NCBI RefSeq assembly: GCF_018380615.1
Contig: NZ_JAGYVZ010000009.1
Coordinates: forward strand, 75,260 to 126,089
Length of the DNA: 50,830 bases
Direction: 5' to 3'
Source of the DNA: Flavobacterium psychroterrae
Lineage (GTDB): Bacteria; Bacteroidota; Bacteroidia; Flavobacteriales; Flavobacteriaceae
The notes under the pieces are model-generated. The model was not told the origin of the DNA. It made no database searches and was given only the letters and a program-made list of their open reading frames with translations. This document shows, in pieces, positions 1 to 8,488 of the stretch. Every line of letters begins with the position of its first letter. Positions within the stretch are counted from its first letter, which is position 1. The translations under genes were made by a program, and so were the position numbers.

Positions 1-615
1 AGTGTTGAAAAACACAAAGTTCACAAAGCTTTGTGTTGATCTGGCTTTGTGAACTTTGTGTTTACTAACCCGCAATTTGAGACGAAATCTTTGTGTCCTT
101 TGTGGTTAATTTTTTTGCGTCCTTTATGTTATATATACTGGGTGATTTTTACCGCAGAGAACGCAAAGTTTTTTATAGTAAAGCGTGTTGAAAAACACAA
201 AGTTCACAAAGCTTTGTGTTGATCTAGCTTTGTGAACTTTGTGTTTACTAACCCGCAATTTGAGACGAAATCTTTGGGTCCTTTGTGGTTAATTTTTTTG
301 CATCTTTCATGTTATATATACTAGGTGATTTTTAACGCAAAGAACGCAAAGTTTTTTATGGTAGAGGGCGTTGAAAAACACAAAGTTCGCAAAGCTTTAT
401 ATTGATCTAGCTTTGTGAACTTTGTGTTTACTAACCCGCAATTTGAGACGAAATCTTTGTGTCCTTTGTGGTTATTTTTTTTGCGTCCTTTATGTTATAT
501 ATACTGGGTGATTTTTACCGCAGAGAACGCAAAGTTTTTTATAGTAAAGGGTGTTGAAAAACACAAAGTTCACAAAGCTTTGTGTTGATCTAGCTTTGTG
601 AACTTTGTGTTTATA
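1..615. repeat. 183-bp tandem repeat array, about 3.4 copies
   Basis: Units start at about 2, 185, 368 and 551, giving an exact 183-bp spacing; the last unit is partial and ends near 615. Copies differ at only a few bases. Each unit holds a long inverted repeat: AACACAAAGTTCACAAAGC (11-29 in copy 1), a 14-base loop, then its exact complement (44-62). It also holds CTTTGTGTCCTTTGTGG-like and CGCAGAGAACGCAAAG words. A degenerate CTTTGCG stretch follows to about 690. No ORF crosses the array. It lies just past the 3' end of the aldehyde dehydrogenase gene. Confidence 0.93.
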
Positions 616-706
616 TTCATAACGCTTTGTAAAAAAACTTTGCGCTCTTTGCGGTAAAATTTTTGCGTGCTTTGCGGTAATTTTTTTTTTCGCTATTTAA
701 TTAAAT

Positions 707-2101
707 TTATAAAGATTTACTTTTAAAAACAGTTAACTTTTCTCTGGTCATTTCGTTTATGGTATAGGATATTCCGCCCATTCCTAAGCCTGAAGCGTCT
801 CTTCCGCCAAAGGGCATCCAATCTACCCGAAACGCTGTATTATCATTAATCATAACAGCGGTTGCGTTTAGTTTTTTGGCTGTTTCTAAGGCAATATCAA
901 GGTTTTTTGTAAAAACAGCTGCTTGAAAATGAACTTCTAATGCATTTGCTTTTTTAATTGCTTCGTTGCGATTTGTAAAGGGATAAATACATACAACGGG
1001 ACCAAAAATTTCATGTGTTGAAACTTTAGAATCTTCTGATGGATTGAACAAAATTGTGGGCTGGAACGTAGTATCCGAAATTCTTTTTCCGCCAGTTATT
1101 ATTTTTGCTCCTTCTGCAACGGCTTCATTTACCCATTCTTCGACCCGATTGACTTCTTTGGGAGAAATAAGCGAACCTACATCTGTGGTTTTATCAAACG
1201 GATTACCGACGATTAATTTTTTTGTTGCTTCAGATAATTTTTCAATAAAACGATCGCAGATTTCCTGATTCACATACACTTTCTGTACGGAAACACAAAC
1301 TTGTCCTGCGTGATAAAAACCACCTTTTACAAGATCCGGAATCATTTCGCTAAAATCAGCGTCACTTTCTACAATTACCGGTGCTGCTCCGCCATGTTCT
1401 AACGCGCATCTTGTTCCGGGAGCTAATTTACTTTTTAAGTACCATCCTACTTTGGCTGAGCCAATGAACGATAAAAAGTGAACTCGTGGATCTGTAACCA
1501 GTAATTCTGAAGTTTCATTGTCGCATAACACAACCTGTAACCATCCGGAAGGTAATCCGGCTTCTTTTAAAATATCGGCTAAAGCCAAACCTGATAAAGG
1601 AGTTGCACTCGCAGGTTTAAAGATTACAGGACAACCGGCAGCAATTGCGGTAACCACCTGATGAACTGCTAAATTTAACGGATGATTAAACGCGCTAACC
1701 GCAGCAACAATTCCAATAGGTTCTTTTGAAGTAAAGGCAATCCTGTTTAATGAAGCTTCGGTAAGTCCCATTGGGATTTGTTCTCCTTTTATTTGCGAGA
1801 TATGTTCTGCTGCTAATTTTACGCCTTTAATCGCTCTGAGTATTTCTGCTTTTGAATCCTTATAGGGTTTTCCGCCTTCGCTTATCGCGATATGAATAAG
1901 TTCCTCGCTTTTATCGTTCATTATAAAAGCTGCTTTTTCGAGTATTTCAATTCTTTTGTAAGCAGGAATCCAATTGGCTTGATCTTCAAATAAATTGTGA
2001 GCGGTTTGAAGTACTTTTTCAATATCACTTTTATCAATCATCGGAAGTTCTTTTACTACGCTTTGATCAAATGGGAATATTATTTTTGTGGTCTTTTCCA
2101 T
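707..2101 (-). CDS. Aldehyde dehydrogenase family protein
   Basis: Predicted NAD(P)-dependent oxidation of an aldehyde to an acid in the cytosol. The 464-residue length is normal for the ALDH superfamily. Visible motifs are AFNHP (137-141), FKPAS (161-165), the Rossmann segment IGSAKVG (213-219), the general base Glu235 in LEHGG, and the nucleophile Cys269 in HAGQVCVSVQ. The GQVC form resembles the lactaldehyde, phosphonoacetaldehyde and GAPN side of the family more than classical betaine aldehyde dehydrogenases, but the substrate cannot be read from the sequence. A small ABM-domain gene lies 139 bases upstream on the same strand and may be co-transcribed. The 3' end abuts the tandem repeat array. 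Confidence 0.93.
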   Translation of the reverse strand: MEKTTKIIFPFDQSVVKELPMIDKSDIEKVLQTAHNLFEDQANWIPAYKRIEILEKAAFIMNDKSEELIHIAISEGGKPYKDSKAEILRAIKGVKLAAEHISQIKGEQIPMGLTEASLNRIAFTSKEPIGIVAAVSAFNHPLNLAVHQVVTAIAAGCPVIFKPASATPLSGLALADILKEAGLPSGWLQVVLCDNETSELLVTDPRVHFLSFIGSAKVGWYLKSKLAPGTRCALEHGGAAPVIVESDADFSEMIPDLVKGGFYHAGQVCVSVQKVYVNQEICDRFIEKLSEATKKLIVGNPFDKTTDVGSLISPKEVNRVEEWVNEAVAEGAKIITGGKRISDTTFQPTILFNPSEDSKVSTHEIFGPVVCIYPFTNRNEAIKKANALEVHFQAAVFTKNLDIALETAKKLNATAVMINDNTAFRVDWMPFGGRDASGLGMGGISYTINEMTREKLTVFKSKSL

Positions 2102-2240
2102 AATGCTTTTCTTTTTATCAGCTTAAAATCATGATATTAAAGTTGTATTGAAGTCATTTTTTCATGATTTGTCCTTTAAATTTAGGCAAATTATTAATGA
2201 CTACAATATCCTGTTAACACAATATTGAGTATTTACTTTT

Positions 2241-2549
2241 TTAGAAAAAATCAACAGGCGTTGTCAAAACAATTTCTCTGGTGTCTAATAAAGGAACAAT
2301 TTTTCCTAAAACGATATCTTTAAAATAGTCAGAATTTCTGTGATCTTCTATCGCTTTTTCATTGGTATATCCTTCAAATACTACTATTGTATTTAAATCT
2401 GAATGACCTTGATGAATTTTATAAAACAAATTGCCTTCTTCTTTTATACTTTCGTCGTGAACCGTTTTTAGTAAATTTAAAACGTTTTCAGCCTGACCTT
2501 CTTTTACTTTCCATGTTGCAAAAACATGTATTGGATTTTGATTTTTCAT
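2241..2549 (-). CDS. Antibiotic biosynthesis monooxygenase (ABM) domain protein
   Basis: A 102-residue single-domain protein of the dimeric alpha+beta barrel ABM fold (YgiN-like quinol monooxygenases and related small enzymes). It has the usual pattern: a first strand IHVFATWKVKEG, a helix, the strand NLFYKIHQGHSD, and the segment FEGYTNEKAIEDHRNSDYFKD containing the conserved EhR-S-Y-F stretch near residues 70-78. No signal peptide, so cytosolic. Such proteins act on quinones or reactive small molecules; the substrate here is unknown. It precedes the aldehyde dehydrogenase on the same strand, suggesting a small detoxification unit. Confidence 0.85.
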   Translation of the reverse strand: MKNQNPIHVFATWKVKEGQAENVLNLLKTVHDESIKEEGNLFYKIHQGHSDLNTIVVFEGYTNEKAIEDHRNSDYFKDIVLGKIVPLLDTREIVLTTPVDFF

Positions 2550-2973
2550 TTTGATTTTTTTATTGGGATTTATTATTTTAACACAATCTTTGTTATTCCG
2601 ATTTAAAAATAAATCTTTTTGATACGGGATTTGGTTTTTATTTCTCGCAGATTTTGCAGATTAAGCAGATTTTATTTGTCAAGATTGGGTTCTGATTGCG
2701 AATGATGGATTAAAATCCATCCCTACAATATATTTTGTTCCTACGGAACTTCTTAAAAAAAATCAAGAAGAATGATTTATATTGTAGCAATGGATTTTAA
2801 TTTATTGAAACGAATAAAAATTAGTTTTTAAAAATCCGGAAGACAAAAATGCGCTACTAGTTTAAGATTATATTATTATTTTTTTATTCTCTCGCAAAGA
2901 CGCTAAGATGCAAAGAAAAAACCTATGTAACTTTGCCCCTTTGCCCATTTGCCCCTTTGAACCTTTTTAAAAA
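2550..2973. repeat. Intergenic region with dispersed repeat remnants
   Basis: No gene is seen. The stretch holds CGCAGATTTTGCAGATTAAGC words (2645-2670); a GATGGATTAAAATCCATC palindrome followed by CCTACAATAT (about 2704-2732), which is the reverse-oriented relative of the repeat at 43890-44070; a CGCAAAGACGCTAAGATGC word (about 2893); and a low-complexity run of TTTGCCC units (2931-2962) just past the DJ-1 gene. These fit short intergenic repeats common in Flavobacterium chromosomes. Confidence 0.7.
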
Positions 2974-3768
2974 TTACTTTTTAGCAGCTTCTAAGATAAC
3001 AATCATTTTTTCGGCAACACCTTTTGCAGAAGCAGGGTTTTGTCCTGTTACTAAATTACCGTCTGCAATACTGTGATCTGACCAAATTGCTGCTGCGTGA
3101 AATTTTGCTCCTTGTTTTGTCAATGCACTTTCAAGTAAAAACGGCACATCTGCAATAGCGTAACCTCTTTCTTCTTCATCTGTAAACGAGGTGATGTTTT
3201 TACCGTTTACTAAATAAGATCCGTTGCTTAATTTTACATTTAGTAAGGAAACCGGACCGTGACAAACTGCTCCTACAACTGCATTGCGTTCGTACGTTTC
3301 TTTAATCACTTTTTTAAGTAATTTATTTTCCGGCATATCCACCATTGGTGCTAATCCGCCTGGTACAAAAATGGCATCGTATTTACTTACCTCAACATTC
3401 GATAATTTAACGGCTTTTTGCATGGCTTCCCATCCTTTTCCGGTTAGAAACGCAAGGTTATCCGGATCATTTGCTAAGTTAAGCGCATCTAAATATGGTG
3501 TATCTCCTGTTAAACTTGCAAAATCTATTTGGTAATTTGCTTTTTCAAATTCGGCATAAGGATGTGCTACTTCTGGAAGAAAAGTTCCTGTTCTTCTGTT
3601 GTTTGGTCCAATTGCATTGGCATTTGATACGATAATTAAAATTCTCTTGTTCATTTTAGTTTCATTTTTAAGGGTTGTTTTTTCTTTTACTACTGTGTTT
3701 TCCTTTTTATTTTGTCCATAAGAAGAAAAAAAGGCAAGTGCCAATGTGGCGATCATAAGTTTTTTCAT
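2974..3768 (-). CDS. Secreted DJ-1/PfpI family protein (type 1 glutamine amidotransferase-like)
   Basis: 264 residues. Residues 1-19 form a signal peptide (MKKLMIATLALAFFSSYGQ), then a polar linker, then a DJ-1/PfpI domain from about residue 40. The triad-type residues are present: Glu66 in TFLPE, Cys169 and His170 in GAVCHGP. The arrangement, with a NRRTG segment and a WSDHS/TGQNPAS tail, resembles the HchA/Hsp31-like branch (methylglyoxal or chaperone-type proteins) rather than PfpI proteases. A second ATG at codon 39 (MNKRILIIVS) would give a cytosolic form, but the upstream codons encode a credible export signal. The divergent TATA/operator arrangement is not visible. Confidence 0.88.
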   Translation of the reverse strand: MKKLMIATLALAFFSSYGQNKKENTVVKEKTTLKNETKMNKRILIIVSNANAIGPNNRRTGTFLPEVAHPYAEFEKANYQIDFASLTGDTPYLDALNLANDPDNLAFLTGKGWEAMQKAVKLSNVEVSKYDAIFVPGGLAPMVDMPENKLLKKVIKETYERNAVVGAVCHGPVSLLNVKLSNGSYLVNGKNITSFTDEEERGYAIADVPFLLESALTKQGAKFHAAAIWSDHSIADGNLVTGQNPASAKGVAEKMIVILEAAKK

Positions 3769-3896
3769 TGCTATAAATTTTAAGTGGTTATGAATTATTT
3801 ATAGGGCAAATTTATGCCAGCTCTCCTCTTCAATACGAGGAGGAAAGTCACAAAAAAAGTGTGATTTCGATCACACTTTAGTAGTAAATAGGGTTC

Positions 3897-4466
3897 TTAT
3901 TTTGTGCTAGAATAAAGCCTGCTAAGGGTTTCGCGGCTTACGCCAAGATATTCTGCGATATATTTCTTGGGAATTTTTTGCATTAAATTGGGATAGAGAT
4001 CTGCAAATTCTTTATATCGCTGCTGCGGATTATTCGAAAGTAATGAAATAACGCGTTGCTGAAGTGCTAAATAACCTTTGGTGAGTTTTACTCTAAAAAA
4101 GTGTTCCATTTTATGAAGGGTTTCTGAGAGTTTTTCCCTTCCGTCAAGTGTCAGGCACAAAACTTCTCCTGCTTCCATACAAACCACATTCATATTTGCC
4201 TGCTTTTGATTGAAGTAGGCTATATAATCCGACATCCACCAATTTTCTGTGGCAAATTGCACGATGTGTTCTTTTCCGTCTTCATCAAGATAAAAAACCC
4301 TGAAAATACCGCTCATAATAATGTATTCGTATTTTGCATCATCACCTTGCTGAATTAGATATTGATTTTTTAATACCTTTCCGATGGTGAAAAAGGGTTT
4401 GATTGATTCAAATTCTTCGTCACTAACCGATATAATTTCTTCAATATGCTTTCTAAGCTTTTCCAT
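3897..4466 (-). CDS. Crp/Fnr family transcriptional regulator
   Basis: 189 residues. The N-terminal half is a cyclic-nucleotide-binding-like beta roll (QQGDDAKYEYIIMSGIFRVFYLDEDGKEH, about 39-67). The C-terminal winged helix has a recognition segment PKKYIAEYLGVSRETLSRLY (about 166-185). No Fnr-type cysteine cluster is present, so it is not an iron-sulfur sensor. Short regulators of this sort are abundant in Bacteroidota and usually respond to unknown small ligands. The gene sits upstream of the DJ-1 gene on the same strand with 128 bases between them, so it may control that gene, which is an inference from position only. Confidence 0.9.
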   Translation of the reverse strand: MEKLRKHIEEIISVSDEEFESIKPFFTIGKVLKNQYLIQQGDDAKYEYIIMSGIFRVFYLDEDGKEHIVQFATENWWMSDYIAYFNQKQANMNVVCMEAGEVLCLTLDGREKLSETLHKMEHFFRVKLTKGYLALQQRVISLLSNNPQQRYKEFADLYPNLMQKIPKKYIAEYLGVSRETLSRLYSSTK

Positions 4467-4576
4467 AATTATTTTTTATCCGAATCAAAGATAAAAGATT
4501 TATTGTTGTTTTTAAGTTCTAATGTTTGTTAGGAAGAAATGAATTTTGCAGAGAAAAAGTGAAGGGATTTTGGAAA

Positions 4577-4612
4577 TAAATAACCCCTTTACCAAATTGA
4601 TAAAGGGGTTAA
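4577..4612 (-). terminator. Terminator at the end of the B12 operon
   Basis: The stem AACCCCTTTA (4582-4591) pairs with TAAAGGGGTT (4601-4610). On the minus strand the hairpin is followed by a T-rich run. It lies downstream of the last gene of the cobalamin operon (stop at 4853). Confidence 0.65.
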
Positions 4613-4679
4613 TTTAAATATTGAGAAATCAGTATTTTTTGAATTAATAACTTTTTCTGCAATTTATTTTAATACAGAG

Positions 4680-4830
4680 ATATAGATTTTGTATTGTATA
4701 AAAAAAGATGTTTCACTTTGTTTCAAAACACAAAGAGAAGCTATGCTAAGAAATATATTTCCTAATAGAATCTCCTTTATAGCTCTATAATCTATGTCCC
4801 GAGAACTATCGGGACTATGTGTTAAAAATA
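4680..4830. repeat. Intergenic repeat with AAATATATTT core plus CCCGA..TCGGG palindrome
   Basis: It holds CACAAAGAGAAGCTATGCTA followed by the palindromic core AAATATATTT (4751-4760) and then CCCGAGAACTATCGGGACTATGTGTT-like sequence (4798-4823). Relatives occur at about 12293-12425, 27810-27890 and 48685-48735 (core) and at 13389, 21560 and 42011 (CCCGATAGCTATC). Confidence 0.7.
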
Positions 4831-4852
4831 TTTTTTTGAATTATCATTTTAA

Positions 4853-7135
4853 TTATTTCTTAATAAATTTCTGAACATAATTAGCCTTGTCAGTCACAAC
4901 ATTAATAATGTACATTCCGTTTATGAAATTGCTTACGTTGATCTGGTTATTCTCCACTCTTGCGTTGATGGTTTTTCCTGAAACATCATAAACATTTACG
5001 CTCAAAACTTCATCCTGAGTTCGAATATTCAGAACATCAGAAACCGGATTAGGGTAAATTGCTAATTCTAATTTCTGGAAATCGCCTGTTCCTAAAGTAG
5101 TTGATGTATTGACTTCGATAGCTTTTTCGACTACTTTTCCGTTAGAATTAAAACTTACTACAACAGTTGCGTTTCCTAGTGCCTGAGGTGTTAAAACCAA
5201 TTCGTCATTTGCATTTATTAATGCCGAAACAACTCCTGTATTACTATTTGATTTTACCGATTTCAAAATTGCAATCGATAAATTATCTGTATCTGAAACT
5301 ACGTTTTTTAAATCAATTACTGTTGTACCTGTAGCTGAAACCTGCGAAGGCAAAGTAGCATTGACTACCGGCGCGGCATTATCAGGAAAAACCGTTACGG
5401 CAGGAAACCAGTAATAATCATCTAAAATTTTCGTATTTGTTAAGGTTCCTGTACCATTAAAAGTATGGATCCAGTTTTTTTGATAATGCGCTCCATAGCC
5501 GCTTTCGGTTGTATTCAGAATCAAATTATCCGATACCGGATCAATTCGCAACGCTGCTCCATACGGAATTTGCTTGTAAGTACCTGTTTGTCCAGGAATT
5601 GCTGCAAAATTCTCATTGAATGTTTTTGAAGTCACATCAAATCTCACAATTTGAGTACCTGAACTAAAACTATTGATAGAATTTATCCAGAACAAAGCAT
5701 TTTGCTGGTTGCTGTACGTAAAGCTTCCTGCATTCCAGGCTCCCCAAGATCCTATATATTTTGTAGTAGGAATTGCATATTCTGTCACGGCAAAAGTTGT
5801 CGCATTGATATTGAATAATTTCTGGTTTTGAATTGCCCAGATACTTCCGTCTTTTGCCTGAACAACTGAATCATATGAACCTGTGATCGTTTTAACTACA
5901 GTATTTGTTTTTGGGTCAATTACTAAAATTCCTTTAGTTTGTTTTACGGCAAATACATATTGAGATGTACGAATCATGTTCCCTATTTGTCCGGAATATT
6001 GACTTCCACCGCCTGTTTCTGCGATTATACTTCCTACTTTCATATTAGCAATATCAAATAAATAAATTCCGTTTGATGCTCCAATATATCCTGTATTTTC
6101 GTCAATCCCTAAAAATGAACGTCCGTCGCCTCCACCGATATTATCAAATCCGGCAATTTTTTCCATGGTTTGTGCATTGGCTACGACCAATCTTCCACCA
6201 GGAGTATATTGACTATCTCCTCCATCAGCAGCTTGTTTTGAAATAAAGTAAAATTTATCTCCGTAGATTGTTCCGTTTTGTGTCGTTGCTCCAAAAGCCT
6301 GATTGCTATTTGCAGCACTATAAACGCGATAATTTACATTTCCGGAATTATTGATAAAATTCACAGATCCGTTTGTGTGCCCAAACCATTCTTCGTTTAC
6401 TACAAAATATCCGTTTGTAAATCTTGTTGTAGCAACATAAGCCGGAACCGGAGTAAATGTTGATGCAATGTCAATTTGCTCAAATGCCGGGTTATAATTC
6501 CAAACATCCCAGGAACCATTCACTAAAGCACGAGTACTTGCTCCAACACCAGAATAGCCAAAAGCTGGATCAGTAGGGTCTTTTACCCAATATGACCAAT
6601 ATCCGTTAACTGTCCATCCTGATTGCCAGTGATCTGCAGGATCTATCGCTGTATATTCATCAAAATCATAAGAGGTAGTATTCACGATCCCATTTACAGG
6701 ATAATAAGGATATGTTACGTTTCCGCTTTTATAAAGTCCGTTAGTATTTGCTCCATTTAAATCATAGCCAAACCCTCCTATCGCAGATCCAAATTGTGTT
6801 CCCTGATAAAGCAGAGAGAAAAATCTGGGATCAGCTTTGAGGATTGCTTTCATCATATCTTCGCCAGTTGCAGTTCCGTCCCATCTAAAACCCCACATTA
6901 AGGCATCAGCACTTTTACCATCATTCCATTGTAATACAAAAGCTGCCTGATTAGCACCTGTACCCACCCAATATTGAATATCATTAAAACTTGCAGCATT
7001 TGCAGCACTTTTTTTAAGTTGTTTTTGGGTGGTTGATTGCTTAATATCATCTCGATATATGCCCTGAACTGTTACTTGCGCATTCGTCAGGAACGCAAAA
7101 AACAACATTATTATTAAAAAGTAATTTTTCTTCAT
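4853..7135 (-). CDS. T9SS-exported DUF5074-type beta-propeller protein of the B12 operon
   Basis: 760 residues with a Sec signal peptide (1-19). An N-terminal domain of about 200 residues (IQYWVGTGANQAAFVLQWND, GFRWDGTATGE) precedes a propeller region, about 235-560. That region has DUF5074-like phrases: FVVNEEWFGHTNGSVNF, GGGDGRSFLGIDENTGYIG, YSGQIGNMIR and ILVIDPKTNTVVKTI. An Ig-like segment follows, and then a type A T9SS sorting domain over about the last 70 residues (AIYPNPVSDVLNI through NYVQKFIKK). In Bacteroides, DUF5074 proteins and the related BtuG propellers are B12-locus surface proteins. Here the same kind of domain is exported by T9SS instead of being lipid-anchored. As the last gene behind the cobalamin riboswitch, it most likely binds or captures corrinoids, which is an inference. 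Confidence 0.82.
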   Translation of the reverse strand: MKKNYFLIIMLFFAFLTNAQVTVQGIYRDDIKQSTTQKQLKKSAANAASFNDIQYWVGTGANQAAFVLQWNDGKSADALMWGFRWDGTATGEDMMKAILKADPRFFSLLYQGTQFGSAIGGFGYDLNGANTNGLYKSGNVTYPYYPVNGIVNTTSYDFDEYTAIDPADHWQSGWTVNGYWSYWVKDPTDPAFGYSGVGASTRALVNGSWDVWNYNPAFEQIDIASTFTPVPAYVATTRFTNGYFVVNEEWFGHTNGSVNFINNSGNVNYRVYSAANSNQAFGATTQNGTIYGDKFYFISKQAADGGDSQYTPGGRLVVANAQTMEKIAGFDNIGGGDGRSFLGIDENTGYIGASNGIYLFDIANMKVGSIIAETGGGSQYSGQIGNMIRTSQYVFAVKQTKGILVIDPKTNTVVKTITGSYDSVVQAKDGSIWAIQNQKLFNINATTFAVTEYAIPTTKYIGSWGAWNAGSFTYSNQQNALFWINSINSFSSGTQIVRFDVTSKTFNENFAAIPGQTGTYKQIPYGAALRIDPVSDNLILNTTESGYGAHYQKNWIHTFNGTGTLTNTKILDDYYWFPAVTVFPDNAAPVVNATLPSQVSATGTTVIDLKNVVSDTDNLSIAILKSVKSNSNTGVVSALINANDELVLTPQALGNATVVVSFNSNGKVVEKAIEVNTSTTLGTGDFQKLELAIYPNPVSDVLNIRTQDEVLSVNVYDVSGKTINARVENNQINVSNFINGMYIINVVTDKANYVQKFIKK

Positions 7136-7203
7136 GTTTGATAAATTTTAATTTTTATGGTTTAAAAGGGTTAATTGTTATTGTAAATTGTTAAAAAAAT
7201 ATT

Positions 7204-8424
7204 TTATTTAATATATAAATCATAAGCTCCGGCAACTTCTGTTGAAACTTCCCCCAGCCAGCCCGCTTCCTGATTGATTGCCGTGTATACTTTGATGAAA
7301 TCTATTCCGGGAAGTTTTACATAGTTTCCGTTTTTATCTACTGCCCATGCGATATCAATATTGGATGCTTCGTCATTATTTGGTGCATTATCGGCATAGC
7401 CAAATTCAAAAGACGCACCAACCCAATAATTTCCGGTGCCGCTTTGATCGTAAAAATTATCTTTTATCCTAGTTCCTTTCAGAGTGTACGATGCTTCAGC
7501 AATCCATGATGGATAATAACTCTGGTCGTGAAATGCATTTTTTGATTTAAATCCTGATTTTCCCTGATTGTCTTCCCACTTAATATATTCCGAATCAATT
7601 TGCCAGAATTCCTCTCCCGTTACAGCTGATTTATTAAGATCCGGTTTAAAATAAGTTACGCTGTAATTCTTGATTGTAGTATTTTTAAAATATTCACTTC
7701 CTGCAATTTCATACCATTCATCATCATCGGGTTTTCCGTTTTTATTTTTGTCGAAAGCCACAAGAATAATTCCGGCTTCACAAGATCCTGAACGGGCTTC
7801 ACTGGCTTCACTTCCCCAAAATGCATTTCCTAAAATTTTGAAATCCCTTCCCGCCATATTGGGGATGGTGTGATCAAAACCAAATACCACATAACCGCCA
7901 AAACCTCCTAACGAAATCATGCTTGTATTCCCGCCAACAATCGCTTTTTTTGCTGCGCTGATAAGATTGGCTTCTGTATTTCCGGGCAAAAATTCCGGAA
8001 TTCCGTTTGTAAACTGACCTACGCCCGGACGAAAATCGAATACATTTGAGATGTATTTACTATACGTTCCGGCTTCTTTTGTTACATTAATTAATGAGGT
8101 GTATGTTTTTACCACTCCGTTGCTTTCTACCTTTAAAGTCAAAGGATAATTTTTTAAATAGGGAGTAATAAAATCTAATTGTGCATTTTGTGAAATTACC
8201 GAATCATTAATACTCCAGGTCAATTGTGAAGTAGCCGGAAGATTCGTGATAATATTCAGCACTTTAAAACGCTCAATTGTATAAGAATCTTTCAATATTA
8301 CTGTTGGCGGTTCTTCAATACCCAACTCTTCTTCCTTATCAGTTCCGCAGGAAATAAATCCCAGTATAAAAATGAAGACCAATGCTGTTTTTAAAATTTT
8401 AAAAGTGTTTTTTTCCATATTCAT
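7204..8424 (-). CDS. Surface lipoprotein of the B12 uptake operon
   Basis: 406 residues. It has a lipoprotein signal with lipid cysteine Cys26 (FILGFISC) followed by GTDKEEE, an acidic stretch of the kind that sends Bacteroidota lipoproteins to the cell surface. An Ig/PKD-like N-terminal part (about 35-115) is followed by a domain with GGFGGYVVFGFDHTIPN, GIILVAFDKNKNGKPDDDEWYEIAGSEY and DNAPNNDEASNIDIAWAVD. The DKNKNGKPDDDE segment is Asp-rich and may bind calcium. Similar 'cell surface proteins' are found beside BtuB/BtuG in Bacteroides B12 loci as far as I recall. The role is unknown, but the operon position points to corrinoid capture. Spacing is 64 bases to the upstream gene and 68 to the downstream one. 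Confidence 0.78.
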   Translation of the reverse strand: MNMEKNTFKILKTALVFIFILGFISCGTDKEEELGIEEPPTVILKDSYTIERFKVLNIITNLPATSQLTWSINDSVISQNAQLDFITPYLKNYPLTLKVESNGVVKTYTSLINVTKEAGTYSKYISNVFDFRPGVGQFTNGIPEFLPGNTEANLISAAKKAIVGGNTSMISLGGFGGYVVFGFDHTIPNMAGRDFKILGNAFWGSEASEARSGSCEAGIILVAFDKNKNGKPDDDEWYEIAGSEYFKNTTIKNYSVTYFKPDLNKSAVTGEEFWQIDSEYIKWEDNQGKSGFKSKNAFHDQSYYPSWIAEASYTLKGTRIKDNFYDQSGTGNYWVGASFEFGYADNAPNNDEASNIDIAWAVDKNGNYVKLPGIDFIKVYTAINQEAGWLGEVSTEVAGAYDLYIK

Positions 8425-8488
8425 AAATTTTAAATTAATTGCTGGTAATTGTAAATGTGTAAAGTTTTCTTTCCATGGTTTTTTGATA

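Noticed and set aside
1..615. CRISPR array
   Set aside because: The unit is 183 bp with no alternating unique spacers, and no cas gene is present.
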